From Pelodera strongyloides (lineage: Eukaryota; Nematoda; Chromadorea; Rhabditida; Rhabditidae), in assembly GCA_036852015.1 (NCBI GenBank), contig JAANDG010000453.1, positions 1 through 64,000 of the forward strand: a stretch of 64,000 nt of DNA, written 5' to 3'. Below, piece by piece: positions 1-11,271 of this stretch. A model generated the notes under the pieces. The model was not told the origin of the DNA and did not search any database. It worked only from the letters and a program-made list of their open reading frames with translations. Position 1 is the stretch's first letter. Each line of letters begins with the position of its first letter. A program made the translations under genes and the position numbers.

Positions 1-414
1 TTCCCATGAAACGAGCGTCCGATCTTGAGCGATGTTTCGGTCGAACGAAAGAACATTCAACAGAATTTGTTAATTTCGCGTACTTTTTGCTTTAGTATGG
101 ATAATACACGGTATCACCTGTAACGTTCGACGACATTCTTTAGTTTAATACAGTTAAGGAAAAGATCTGTGACAATTTTTTTAGGGATTTTTTCTGCTTT
201 ATAGAGTCTAACGATTTGCAGACAGTTTAGGAGGAATACGTTCACCAGTTATATAAAGGGCACACTAAAACTATGTTCGATACCATGTTTAACATTCGTA
301 TACTTATAGATATAGCCCAGTGAAACATAGCTACTTATAGATATACTTATAGATATACTTATAGATATAGCCCTGTGAAACATAGCGACCATGGTATTGG
401 AAAGACGCCTATAT

Positions 415-433
415 ACTGTATATATATATATAT

Positions 434-487
<54 letters not shown>
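415..487. repeat. (TA)n microsatellite
   Basis: About 70 bases of nearly uninterrupted TA repeat inside foldback copy 1. The small Tyr/Ile-repeat reading frames across it are artefacts of the repeat. Confidence 0.95.
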
Positions 488-559
488 ATAAGTAGAAGCA
501 ACTGTTTCTCGCAAGAATAGTTCCTGGGTAGAACTTTTTGGTTCGCCCATTTTAGGACG

Positions 560-1645
560 TTGACTATATTCCTCCTAAATTGCCTGTAAATCGTTGGACA
601 AATATAATGTCCAAAAAATTTCCAAAACCGAAAAGCAGCGGAATAAACGCGTGGCTTATACGCCGCAACGTTTCGCTGGGCTATATAAGTTAGAAGCAAA
701 CATTTACAGAAAGGAAATGGTTTCAGTTTTGTTATTTTTCCTTTTGAAACCTACACCGATATCAAACACGGGAATAGAACTTAGTTTCTGTTGACTGTAT
801 TCCTCCTAAATTGTCTGCAACTTGTTATACTCTAGGACCGAAAAATTGCCGAAGCCTACTGAAAGCAGCTTAATATCGCGTGGCTGATACGCCGCAATGT
901 TTCGCTAGGCTATATAAGTTAGGAAGAAATATTTGTCTGCAAAGAGACTCCAGTCTCTCATTTTTCCTTTTGAAACCCATACCAATATTAAACACGGGTT
1001 AGAACTTAGTTTCTGTTGACTATATTACTCCTAAATTGTCTGCAACTTGCTGGACTCTATAATATCGAAAAATTCCAAATCCTAAAAGCAGCTTAATATC
1101 GCGTGGCTGATACGCCGCAAAGTTTCGCTGGGCTATATAAGTTAGGAAGAAACATGTCTATATAAAGAGTCTCCAGCCTGTCATTTTTCCTTTTGAAACC
1201 CACACCAATATTGAACACGGTTAGAACTTAGTTTCTGTTGACTATATTCCTCCTAAATTGTCTGCAACTTGCTGGACTCTACAATACCGAAAAAATTTAA
1301 AAAAAAAAGGAATAAGCGCCTGGATGATACGTCGCAATGTTTCGCTGGGCTATATAAGTTAGAAGCAAACATTTGTCCGAAGGAAATAGATTTACTTTTG
1401 TTATTTTCCTTTTGAAACCTACACCAATATCAAACACGGGGGTAGAACTTAGTTTCTGTTGACTATATTTCTCATAAATTGTCTGCAACTTGCTGGACTC
1501 TATAAGTCTATAATCTAAAAAAAATTTGCCAAAGCCTAAAAGCAGCGGAATAAGTGACTGCTATTTGCTATTTTACTTTTTGAAACCTATACGAATGTTA
1601 AACATGGTATCGAACATAGTTTTAGTGTGCCCTTTATATAACTGG
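560..1645. repeat. Tandem ~225-base units inside foldback copy 1
   Basis: Units recur at about 220-230 base spacing. Each carries a TATA-like GCTATATAAG, and they diverge by small substitutions and indels. Related units occur in foldback copy 2 at about 8,043, 8,268 and 8,493. Confidence 0.8.
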
Positions 1646-1889
1646 TGAACGTATTCCTCCTAAACTGTCTGCAAATCGTTAGACTCTATAAAGCAGAAAA
1701 AATCCCTAAAAAAATTGTCACAGATCTTTTCCTTAACTGTATTAAACTAAAGAATGTCGTCGAACGTTACAGGTGATACCGTGTATTATCCATACTAAAG
1801 CAAAAAGTACGCGAAATTAACAAATTCTGTTGAATGTTCTTTCGTTCGACCGAAACATCGCTCAAGATCGGACGCTTGTTTCATGGGAA

Positions 1890-2297
1890 ATAAGGGAAAT
1901 GTGCAGAGAATTACTCAATGCTTTGTTGCAAAATATGTCGACTAAATCTTTGTAAAATAAGTAAATGAAAAATTAGACTACGAAGTGATTACAAACAAAG
2001 TATTTCATAAAAAGTTGTCAAGGATTGTGATTTGGTAGTTCTTTGAGTTGTGAGTGTTCTTTGTTTCCTAAAATGAGCTGCGCGCCACCGCGCCCGAACG
2101 ATACACCACACATATTCCACATATGCAGCCTTTTTTGGACGTTTGTGACAGGGGCGCTCGGGAAGTGAGATGGCTCAGTGCACGGGAACGTGAACTACTG
2201 AACCAATCCTACAACCTGAGCGTAACGCACATCATCCAAACGTACACTCAAACAAACGCACAAACAAACAAAGCTCCCAACTTTATATAATAAGATA
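1890..2297 (+). repeat. 3' tail region following foldback copy 1
   Basis: The roughly 405 bases after the right arm are closely repeated at 9,162-9,565, also directly after a right arm. The tail therefore belongs to the repeat and is not chance flanking DNA. It ends with CTTTATATAATAAGAT and then runs into an AT microsatellite. The 9,340 copy has an open frame of 72 codons, but this copy shifts frame near 2,100, so coding is doubtful. Confidence 0.7.
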
Positions 2298-2322
2298 TAT
2301 ATATATATATATATATATATAA
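2297..2322. repeat. (AT)n microsatellite
   Basis: Short AT run directly after the shared tail motif, compatible with the poly-A or simple-repeat tail of a retroposed element. Confidence 0.8.
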
Positions 2323-3132
2323 TAAATAAGTCCGTCATTTTAAAATAAATAATAATTTCGTAAATATAAATATGAATATAAAACGCACTATGAATGATGT
2401 GTTGACTGGGCAGTAAGCCTGTACTGCATATTTACATTCCTCCTTAACCACTCGCTTTCCTCTGCGGAGGCAAGCGGAGGCCAAACACTGAAGTCGTTCA
2501 TATCCGTAAAGCAATCAATATTATCTACTACAAGACTATAATTATGTTCGTCACATGGACCAAGGACGGAAAACAAACGTTGGGAACAGCTCATGCAGAA
2601 AAAAACACGATAGGCAAACAACTAACCATACAAATGCCTGCGATATTTTGCGGCGAGCACTGATGTTTTGAGATATTCAATGTTTTTTCGATATCGAAGT
2701 AGTTCAATAAAGCGTCCTAAAGCACAGGAGGCTTCTTCTGAACTACCAAACAAATACTGAACACAAAAAGCAGTCTACCATCGACCGATAAGCGAGCTTA
2801 AAGCAGACGTTAACAAAAAATCCATTGCGTCTATAAAGCGCGATCAAAAAACCGCATTTCAAACAAAAAGTGGAGTCATCACACGTCTAAACTTTTCTGC
2901 TGGCATTTTTCTTGCCGTACTCCACTTTTTCTCCGCTGACTAGTGGCGCTTGGCGCGAATTTAAACCGCTTTCCACTTTTTTTTCTGACCTAAATTTTTC
3001 TTTCTTTATTTTATCTTCAATAAACGTAAGCTTTTAGCCCAACATATGAAACCCGATCGCCATTCCCTTGCAATAGGAGCATGTCATTTGAGTATTGATG
3101 TATTTCCTTGTCATGGTCATTATCATTCGACC
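2323..3132. other. Intergenic, no gene seen
   Basis: AT-rich DNA without a convincing ORF. A weak inverted pair built on AAAAGTGGAGT / ACTCCACTTTT spans about 2,869-2,930. Confidence 0.6.
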
Positions 3133-3658
3133 TGAGGCCGGTTTCACCAACTTTTACTTCTGTCAAAAAGGTACTTAGGTTAAGTATCTTTTTGACAGAA
3201 GTACGCCTATAGCATGGGAGGCGTACTTAGACCAAAAAGGTGGAAGTATCCCGGTACTTCGGTTTTTCTCCTTTATGGGAGCTGATTAACTCAACTGTTT
3301 AATAACTGTATTGTTTTTATGGTAAAAAGGCCTTGTAAACATTAGATAACAATAATTTCAGTTTTTGAATCACATTTCACATATTAATAAAGTGATTACA
3401 CACTTGATTATTTAGCTATTTCTTTTTTACATGGTAAATAAATTTTAGTACTTACTTAGAAGTATATCATATTCGTTTTAAAAAGTAATCTAACTGTTAT
3501 CCAACGTTTTCTTCCAAAAAAAGTAAATGTTGGTGAAACCCATCAAAAAGCGTGTTGCAGCGTACTTCAATCATAAATTTACTTAACCTAAGTACCTTTT
3601 TGATGGTCAAAAATTTATGACAGAAGTAAATGTTGGTGAAAACTGAAAAAGGCCTCCG
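3133..3658. mobile_element. MITE, GAGGCCG-TTTCACCAAC family, copy 1
   Basis: A palindromic element of about 525 bases. Its left end CTGAGGCCGGTTTCACCAAC and right end TTGGTGAAAACTGAAAAAGG are inverted, with inner inverted blocks around ACTTCTGTC and CTTAGGTTAAGTA. A close relative lies at 12,558-13,130. There is no transposase frame. Confidence 0.8.
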
Positions 3659-4252
3659 GTTAATGTCGCCTCTACTCGACATGGTGAATGGTGAAGTGTA
3701 GAAGGTGGACAGTGGAAGTTGCTCATTGATGCGATTGCCGTTTTCGGTAACGAAGGAGTGACTTATAGAAGTTCAAATGTTCACTAGGTAGGGAGCATGA
3801 TGGAACATAACCGGATTTATTGTGAAATGAAAAACAATAATTCATTCGGTGTTGATCCCATATTTAATGAAAATCGAAGAAAAGGGTCGAATATATAGGG
3901 ATTGCTTCCATTTAAAGTGATCGAAGCTCTTAGTACGCTTTAGAGTTATAGAATTTTCATTAGAAACAACAAACCGCTATATCGTCCCACACTCTTCCCC
4001 CCTGTTCCATCTGACCAACAGCGGCGAAAAGAGTATTGAGCTCCTAAAAACAAATGCCGTGAGTAAGTTAGCGAACGATATGAGTAGAATTAGAGAAAAA
4101 GCTTGAACTTTGTTTCCTAAATAGAAAAGGAAACGAACCGAAACGCTCGTGTTTTCCAACAGGCGAATAAACGGTGAGCTATAATGATAACGAGTGTAGA
4201 AGATCTGTAAAATTTCAGGATAAAAAGCGTAATTGTTTTACGTGCTCGGACC
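3659..4252. other. Intergenic, no gene seen
   Basis: No ORF with recognisable composition. Nothing repeated elsewhere in the window was noticed. Confidence 0.5.
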
Positions 4253-4320
4253 CTCCGGTGTGCAGTGGTTAGCCCTATTGTTCGCAACGGACATCGCGTG
4301 TTCAATTCTCGGTGTAAAAT
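4253..4320 (+). repeat. tRNA-like segment, probable SINE head
   Basis: TGCAGTGGTTAGCCC resembles a pol III A box and CGTGTTCAATTCTCGG a degenerate B box. They are spaced as in a tRNA, with an anticodon-arm-like segment between. The acceptor stem is not convincing and the B box departs from GGTTCGANTCC, so I read this as a tRNA-derived repeat and not a working tRNA gene. Confidence 0.45.
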
Positions 4321-5068
4321 GCATGTCGCAGCTTGACGCGAATGCGGGCTAATATAGTCCAGATAAAAAGGTGATATTTCCAAACCTTCAACTTCTCTTC
4401 ATATGGACTATCAAGAAATCTTCGATAGTCGAGAATGTAAGCGTACTGTTTCTTCAGGTACTTGCATTCATCATCATCATCGAATTTGCATTCCGCCAAC
4501 AAAGCCTAAAACACAGAATAAAAAGATTAATAAAAAGAAAATTTAATAAAAACACAATCGTGGAATCAAAAAACATACCGTAGTTTAGGGTGATTCCTGC
4601 AACACTAAAACACAGCCGACAACAGCCTACAACTTTGATCCGTGCGCGGTATGTAAAAAACGGGTGTGACGGCCCATCCTTTTCGGGCCTTGTGTAGGCC
4701 GCGCACCCGGCGCTGGATGTGCCTGATTGTGAGGTAGATCTGGGTACGGCGATCTTGGAATTTCGTGTGGATTTTTTTTTGCTTTGTCACTGTTACTGTT
4801 GTTGTTATTCTTGTTGCTGTTTGGTATCTTTTTTCTACTTTTCGTTCTATTCTGACCTCATTTGCGGGATCTCGCTTTACTTTCTTCTTTAACGCAATGA
4901 AGTATTTATATCAAGGAGAAGTACGTCAACGAAAAAAACAACCGACCTCACAAAAAGAAAGTTCGCGTTGAAGCCAATTGTCGATGATGCATTTTTTTGT
5001 TGTCGACTGCTTCGTCATCTGACACAAATCACAAAAGTCACTACGCTGCGGGGCATTGTTAGGGCGCG
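4321..5068. other. Intergenic, no gene seen
   Basis: Includes a GC-richer block (about 4,600-4,760) that is open on the minus strand for 61 codons. No family is recognisable and no splice context supports it. Confidence 0.5.
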
Positions 5069-5466
5069 TTTAAAGGGACAGGCCCATCAAATTAAACCTA
5101 TGTTGACGAGATGTTCATACTGTTTACAAAGCATTTTTATTACAATAAATACAAACCAAATTTCACCTTCATTCACCCTGGGACACTTTTTTCCGATGCG
5201 CTCAACTCGTATGTATACCGTAAAGCTGCAGATTTCAAAGCCGTATACGCAAATTTTGATCGCAGTCTAATTTTACGATAAATTTGCATAGGCAGCTTGG
5301 AAATTTCCGTTTAACGGTATACATATGCGTTGAGCGCATCGGAAAAAAGTGTCCCAGGGTGAATGAAGGTGAAATTTAGTTTGTATATATTGTAATAAAA
5401 TTGCTTTATAATCATTATGAACGTATCGTAAATATAGGTTTACTTTGATGGGCCTGTCCCTTTAAG
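5069..5466. mobile_element. MITE, AAAGGGACAGGCCCATCA family, copy 1
   Basis: A palindrome of about 398 bases. The left end TTTAAAGGGACAGGCCCATC is the inverse of the right end GATGGGCCTGTCCCTTTAA, and long inner arms pair around a central loop near 5,280. The second copy at 17,093-17,491 has the same length and arms. The ends carry TTAA, which may be part of the target site. Confidence 0.85.
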
Positions 5467-6427
5467 ATGACCGAAAGAGAAAAATCCATTTTCGGCCGTT
5501 TTTTGTAATTTTTTCGGGTTTTGTCTTTTTTCGGGTCTCCTGTTTTTTCCATTGTCTTTCCAAAAAAAAATTCTTTCGCACATCTTAAACGCGCCCTCAT
5601 GAAGTGTTACGGCTATTGTCGCAACGTATAGTAGACTAGATATGTACTGCACCTATCTGGACGTGGTCTTGCTTTTTCACGAAGTGTCACATTACTTAGA
5701 AAACGAAGAGATCATTTCAAGAATCGTTGCGATTTGTGCAGCTTGTCTGCTAGACATAAAGTTCATCTGCTAAGTGTGTTAGACGGTTGCTAGACCCCAC
5801 CGTTTGAATCCTTTTTTAGTTAAACAAAATGTTAAGGTCAGACCAGTCTTCGCAAGAGAACTGATTCGTAGACTTTCTCAGTCTTTCATATGGTCTCGAA
5901 AGGACTTGTGTAAAAAAATACCTTTAAAGCTACACTGCACTGATATTTGTAACTTTTGCATAACCGGTGGAGCACGTCAATCACCGTCCCCTAAAATCAA
6001 ATGAATTTGTCAGCGCATTGCATGACAAACTTATAACCTGTTCTTTTAACACTAATCACATCGAAACAAACGAAACACGTTTGCGAAAATCGCACAATAT
6101 TTGTGTATTTGTGGATTCTACGCATTTCATAATCAAAACAAAAAAAAGCTCACCTCGGAGAAGTGGTGCAAATGGTTATTGAAAATTTCCCTACAGTAAG
6201 AGCCCCCAAGATCGTAATAATTTTCTTCACTACAATCCCTGACAAGTATTGTCAGAATCTCGTCGTTGCTTGCAATTTTGGCGTGAATTTTTAAGTCTTC
6301 TAAAGAAATGAAGCGTTTTATTTGAGATAAAAAAAATCAGGGTATGTATATGATATGTGCGTCTGCTGCATCTAGAGTCAATTCATCTCTAGCGGTCCCA
6401 CACAAACGGAAGGGGGAGGTTTGAATT
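5467..6427. other. Intergenic, no gene seen
   Basis: AT-rich. The short open frames have no recognisable domain and no splice-site support. Confidence 0.5.
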
Positions 6428-6476
6428 TTAAAGCGAAAGTCCCACGAGAACAAAGTGTTCCTTCTTTTTATTTTGT

Positions 6477-6663
6477 TGAAAGTCTGGAATTTCACGAAAG
6501 TGGAAAGCAAAGCGTTTCAAATAAAAGTTATTGACACACTTTGTTTTCCACTTCAGACAACGGTATCTGGTGGAACAGTTTGCCAGGGAATAACTCTGAA
6601 AGTTCCAGGCTGGCAGGAAATGCGGTTTCACGGAAATATTCCGGAAATTCCAGACTTTCGGTA
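6477..6663. repeat. Inverted repeat
   Basis: GAAAGTCTGGAATTTC near 6,477 is the inverse of GGAAATTCCAGACTTTC near 6,645. Further weaker pairing lies inside. Probably a decayed palindromic element. Confidence 0.5.
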
Positions 6664-6777
6664 CAACCATTAAATTTAATAATAAATAAAGAAAAAATTG
6701 CCTCTGTACCAAGTTAGACGAAACTAAATCGGGAACAGAATTCACTGAGAATTAAATATGCACGATTGCAGTAGACA

Positions 6778-7299
6778 AGGCTCACTAATTGTAAGTGTTC
6801 GATTCCTTTCTTATTTCGAAAAAAAACATGGTAAATAATCACCAATAACATGCGTAACGAAGCACGGAAATCCACTTCAAAGTAATTATTTAATTTTAAG
6901 AAAGGAATTTAATTTAATTTAAAAAAACGACGGTATGGTATGTTTTTAAAACCACCAGTAAAAAGCAAATACGCACGCTGTGTGCATAACAGTAAAACAG
7001 GCGTGTCTTTCTTTTGCTACAAATTACAAAGTACAAAGGCGGTTCAAGCGCATATTTTCAGCAACATCTTAGACCGGGTTGGCCCGGCTACTTACACGGA
7101 GGCTATTTTTGGCTGCGTTTTTCTATACACCACTTACCCTGAAAAATAGAAACTACGGTGGTTTTTTATATTAATTTTTTTTAGATAAAATTAATATTTA
7201 CTTCTGTGTATTTCTTCTTGTTCTGCAGTTTATTGGTGATTATTTACCATGTTCTTTCGATAAAAGGAAAGGAATCGAACACTTAAAACTCGTGAGCCT
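6778..7299. mobile_element. TIR element, AGGCTCAC ends
   Basis: A 522-base element bounded by AGGCTCAC and GTGAGCCT. About 70 bases at each end pair as inverted repeats: AGTGTTCGATTCC...GGTAAATAATCACCAATAA on the left returns in reverse complement on the right. The centre has no coding frame of interest, so it is non-autonomous. No second copy was noticed in this window. Confidence 0.75.
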
Positions 7300-7953
7300 C
7301 CTCCTCTAATATATAAATGGTATGTAGCGCGCACCGGTAGGGCAGGATAGAGGGCAGGATAAATACGTAGTGAGGAAACGAACCCAACAATTCAAGTTCA
7401 TCTTCACAACCCTTTGCTTTGGGTGACCGGTAGCAGAAATCCCAAATTTTCTGTAAATAACTAGGTCATACATTTGAACAAACACCGATGTGCCCAAAAA
7501 CGTTCCGAAATATATCCGATCATGAGCAACAGAGCGCAACGCAGCCGTGAATTTAGGGGCGAATAAAATTGTTATCGTCTTGAACGCGTAAACAATAAAA
7601 CAGTGCGCGACGAATTTACGTGCGCCTCATGACATAATCCCTGTACGTTTTGTTTTGATCCGTCTTCAGCCTGTGTGCTGGTAGGGACTGGTGGGATTGT
7701 GAATAACACCTTATGCAAAGCTTGCAGGTTCACTCCTCCCCTTATGGTCACATCCAGCAAATGGAGGAAAAACAGGTAACTGTGTCAAACATGTCGAAGA
7801 TAAACCGGCTTCTTGGGAAGATTGGCCATCTGGAGGCTCTGTAAGATCCCCTACACCGTTTCTGCGGATTTCGGTTAATAAACGAGACGCACTTTGTCTT
7901 TATATCATACCAGTCGGCTACCGCCGCCTGAGGCGTCTTTCCAATATTCGCTG
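7300..7953. other. Intergenic; holds a short module shared with 48.3 kb
   Basis: No gene is seen. Bases 7,909-7,948 carry a GC-rich hairpin-forming module (GCTACCGCCGCC, then CTTTCCAAT) that also occurs at about 48,340-48,376 in an intron of the myotubularin gene. Confidence 0.5.
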
Positions 7954-9161
7954 ATGGTCGCTATGTTTCACTGGGCTATATCTATAAGTAGAAGCAACTC
8001 TTTCTCGCAAGAATAGTTTCCTGGGGAAAGAACTTTGTTTCCGTTGACTATATTTCTCCTAAATTGTCTGCAACTTGCTCTACTCTAGGACATCGAAAAA
8101 ATTGCCAAAGCCTAAAAGCAGCTTAATATCGCGTGGCTGATACGCCGCAATGTTTCTCTGGGCAATATAAGTTAGGAGGAAACATTTCTATGCAAAGAGT
8201 CTCCAGTCTTTCTTTTTCTTTTTGAAACCCATACCAATATTGAACACGGGTTAGAACTTAGTTTCTGTTGACTATATTCCTCCTAAATTGTCTGCAACGT
8301 GCTGGACTCTACAGTATCGAAAAAATTTTCCTAAAAAAAAGAATAAGTGCCTGGATGATACGTCGCAATATGTTTCGCTGGGGTATATAAGTTAGAAGCA
8401 AACATTTGTCCGAAGGAAATAGTTTCACTTTTGTTATTTTCCTTTTGAAACCTACACCAATATCAAACACGGGGATAGAACTTAGTTTCTGTTGACTATA
8501 TTTCTCCTAAATTGTCTTACTGGACTCTATAAGTCTGTAACCTAAAAAAATTGCCAAAGCCTAAAAGCAGCGGAATAAGTGACCGCTATTTTACTTTTTG
8601 AAACCTATACGAATGTTAAACATGGGATCCCCTTTATATAACCTACGTTCCTGGGTGCGCAGCGCCCCTTCTGCCAGCCGCGCAAATTGGAGTGCACGCG
8701 TAGCCAGCCGCGCAGTTTCCAGTGCGGGCGTAGCCAACCGCGTACCGCGCAGAGGGGGGGCGCACCCAGCCGCGTAGTATGCAAACTGCGCGGCTGGGTG
8801 CGCGATGCCTCGGGGAGCTCAACCGCGCAGCGCACCCCCAGCCAACCGCGCAGGGGGCCCCCGGCGAGCCGCGTAGGGGGGCAAAAAGAAGGGGCGTTTG
8901 CGGTTGAAGACCAGAGACTGGTGAACGTATTCCTCCTAAACTGTCTGCAAATCGTTAGACTCTATAAAGCAGAAAAAATCCCAAATCCTAAAAAAAGATG
9001 TTTTCCTTAACTGTATTAAACTAAAGAATGTCGTAGAACGTTACATGTGATACCGTGTATTATCCATACTAAAGCAAAAACTACGCGAAATTAAGAAATT
9101 CTGTTGAATGTTCTTTCGTTCGACCGAAAAATCGCTCAAGATTGGACGCTCGTTTCGTGGG
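7954..9161. mobile_element. Foldback element copy 2, truncated
   Basis: Matches the right part of copy 1. It starts in the GGTCGCTATGTTTCAC segment, contains about three of the ~225-base units (8,043, 8,268, 8,493) and ends with the right arm (about 8,917-9,161). The left arm is absent, so the copy is 5' truncated or rearranged. The right arm is split by a GC-rich insertion at 8,643-8,916. Confidence 0.75.
8643..8916. repeat. GC-rich inserted block with AGCCGCG repeats
   Basis: This 274-base block interrupts the right arm between ATATAAC and ACTGGTGAACG, which are continuous in copy 1. It is far more GC-rich than its surroundings and repeats the core AGCCGCGCAG many times. A perfect 15-base stem is formed by 8,760-8,774 and 8,789-8,803. 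The reading frames on both strands here are by-products of the composition. Confidence 0.75.
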
Positions 9162-9565
9162 AAATAAGGGAAATGTGCAGAGAATTACTCAATGCTTTGT
9201 TGCAAAATATGTGGATTAAATCTTTGTAAAATGAGTAAATGAAAAATTAGGCTGCGAAGTGATTACAAAAAGTATTTCATAAAAAGTTGTCAAGGATTGT
9301 GGTAGTTCTCTGAGTTGTGTGTGTTCTTTGTTCCCTTAAATGAGCTGCGCGCCACCGCTCCCGAACGATCCACCACACACATTTCCATATATGCAGCCTT
9401 TTTTGGACGTTTGTGAGAGGGGCGCTCGGGAAGTGAGATGGCTCAGTGCACGGGAACGTGACCTACTGAACCAATCCTACAACCTGAGCGTAACGCACAT
9501 CATCCAAACGTACACTCAAACAAACGCACAAACAAACAAAGCTCCCAACTTTATATAATAAGATT
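9162..9565 (+). repeat. 3' tail region following foldback copy 2
   Basis: Second copy of the 1,890-2,297 tail, ending in CTTTATATAATAAGAT. It has an open frame at 9,340-9,558 (72 codons) that I do not recognise and that is not kept in copy 1. Confidence 0.7.
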
Positions 9566-10198
9566 GAACATTTTGTTCACTGAAGTGTTCATCCCTTTTC
9601 TATTTTGCCACATTGTGAACATCGAAGGAAAGATAAACTATAAACATTCATTCGAGACTACTGTGTCGCGAAAGGTGTAACTCGGCAAGAAATGCCATAA
9701 CCGAATGTCATTTTCATAGTAACAAATACCGACTTTCGATTTCGGTGTAAGAAAATTCAGGTAGCTGTCAATCTTAGGAAAACGAACCTCGCACATCTTG
9801 GACAGAAATAGGTTCGACTCAGTACAAATAGGCGAGAGCGCCCTATAGTTTTCCTCAGCGTTCTAAACATTGCAGATTGATGAAATCTCAGCGTCAAAAC
9901 ACAGAATACTCTAGCAATATTATCGTTTATCAGTGCAGAAATCCAAACACCTCGCAACACATAATAGATATACCTCAGGCCACACCTCATAGTTACACAA
10001 TACACAGCACACACACAAACACACACATGTAGATACACACACGCCCCTACCTCAGTACAGTGTTGTTCACAAAATGGAGTACTCTCTAGGCATGCATATT
10101 GACAACCAGCTGCATACTAAAAGAACAAACAGTCTATAAAGAGAATGTAAATCATCAATCACGTTCTTCTCAACTTATGCACTTCAGTGCTCGTATAC
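9566..10198. other. Intergenic, no gene seen
   Basis: Contains a CA-rich stretch (about 10,005-10,045). A minus-strand frame of 93 codons across it reflects this repeat and has no domain. Confidence 0.5.
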
Positions 10199-10336
10199 CT
10201 GAGGCCGTATTCACCAACACACAGGGAGTTCTCCCTAGGTTCACATCGCTCTGAAGCTCCTCTGCTCTCGCACTCTCTACGCACTCTTTAGCTCCCTGGG
10301 GAGGCCAGGGAGGGTTCCCTGTGTTGTGGTGAACTC
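10199..10336. mobile_element. Short MITE, GAGGCC-TATTCACCA family, copy 1
   Basis: Begins CTGAGGCCGTATTCACCAAC and ends CCCTGTGTTGTGGTGAA. The inner inverted blocks ACACAGGGA / TCCCTGTGT and CTCCCTAGG / CTCCCTGG form the arms. It is related to elements at 16,378, 47,087 and 52,275. Confidence 0.65.
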
Positions 10337-10721
10337 TGATCGCTGGGAATGTGCTCCCAGACTCTCATGGATTCCGCAAACAAATGAGACATAACTCTAT
10401 TTTCCCAACTCCACTGTTCATAAAATCGGTGATTGCTTTCCATTTACATCTAAAAGCTTACATATTCCCCAGGCAAATATTCCTGCAATGTTTCGCATCG
10501 TCTGCTCCGGTGTGTTATTGGGCCGTTGACACAATATTTGGTGAACGCATCCGACATAATTTTGCCGTCTTCTTTGGAGAAGCTTTTTGTCGTACGACAC
10601 AGTGATCTATCTTCTTCAAGTTCTGGACAACTAGCTCTGAATTGTCGATCACACGCATATTTGTAGATCTGAAAGAAGGAAGGATATAAGACGATGTATA
10701 CAGCAAACTTTGGGCAATACA

Positions 10722-10896
10722 CATACCGGTCGGTTCTTGAAACGCATCGTGGACAACTGAATTCTTACGTATTTGTGATAATTTACTCGAATTTAGCTCG
10801 ATTTTTTTTATTCTAATTTATATTCATTTGTATAAGCTACATAATAAAGCTGATGTACTCGATGTGATTCAAAACCCGGCCGGTAATTCGCTTTAA
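10722..10896. mobile_element. MITE, TTAAAGCGAAATACCGG family, copy
   Basis: The left end ATACCGGTCGGTTCTTGAAAC pairs with the right end GGCCGGTAATTCGCTTTAA. The interior has the family's GTGGACAACTGAATTC and ATTTAGCTCGATTTTTT segments. The outermost left bases are lost. Confidence 0.8.
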
Positions 10897-11271
10897 TGGT
10901 TTGATACATCTAAGCCGGTATGCAGAAATACAGCAGTAAAAAACTCATTGAAGCAAAAAAAAACTCGCACAGCTATGCAGTTCACAACGGTTCCACTAAC
11001 TATTGATTACGGGCTGGTGGAACGTTTCCAGAAAAAAATAAAAAATAAAACAACTGACAATGAGCGTATGAAATATATATTTTATCCCCCTTTATCGTGT
11101 GCCCAAATTTCTAGATAAATAGGGAACGCACCGCACAAGGCGCCGGCCAAACATCTTCATTGCACACTTCCTTTGGGGATAAAATTGGAAAACACATCTC
11201 TTCCAACCAGTTTTCTTGATCAGCCACATGCTGAATTCATCTCTCCTTTATTCGTTGCTTCGTAAGGTTAT
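10897..11271. other. Intergenic, no gene seen
   Basis: AT-rich, with no ORF, repeat or splice pattern worth reporting. Confidence 0.5.

Larger units (their letters stand above)
1..1889. mobile_element. Foldback element copy 1 (long inverted repeat with internal tandem repeats)
   Basis: Bases 1-300 are the near-perfect reverse complement of 1,590-1,889; the only arm difference noticed is in the outer 20 bases. Between the arms lie four to five tandem units of about 220-230 bases, starting near 560, 791, 1,016, 1,237 and 1,457. Each has a start like TTGACTATATTCCTCCTAAA, a CGTGGCTGATACGCC block, a GGGCTATATAAGTTAG block and a TTTTGAAACC block. A TA microsatellite (415-486) sits in the left part. 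No transposase ORF is visible, so this looks like a non-autonomous foldback-type element. The left arm begins exactly at the window edge, so the true left end and target duplication cannot be seen. Confidence 0.8.

Noticed and set aside
359..699. Tyr/Ile-repeat ORFs
   Set aside because: Translation of the TA microsatellite.
560..1645. Regular ~225-base repeats considered as a CRISPR-like or satellite array
   Set aside because: Whole units are similar with no unique spacers, and the array lies between the arms of an inverted-repeat element.
8605..9010. Overlapping Trp/Arg/Pro-rich ORFs on both strands
   Set aside because: They come from the GC-rich AGCCGCG repeat block; both strands are open at once and there is no domain or splice context.
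9340..9558. 72-codon ORF in the foldback tail as a protein gene
   Set aside because: The frame is not kept in the other copy at about 2,070-2,290.
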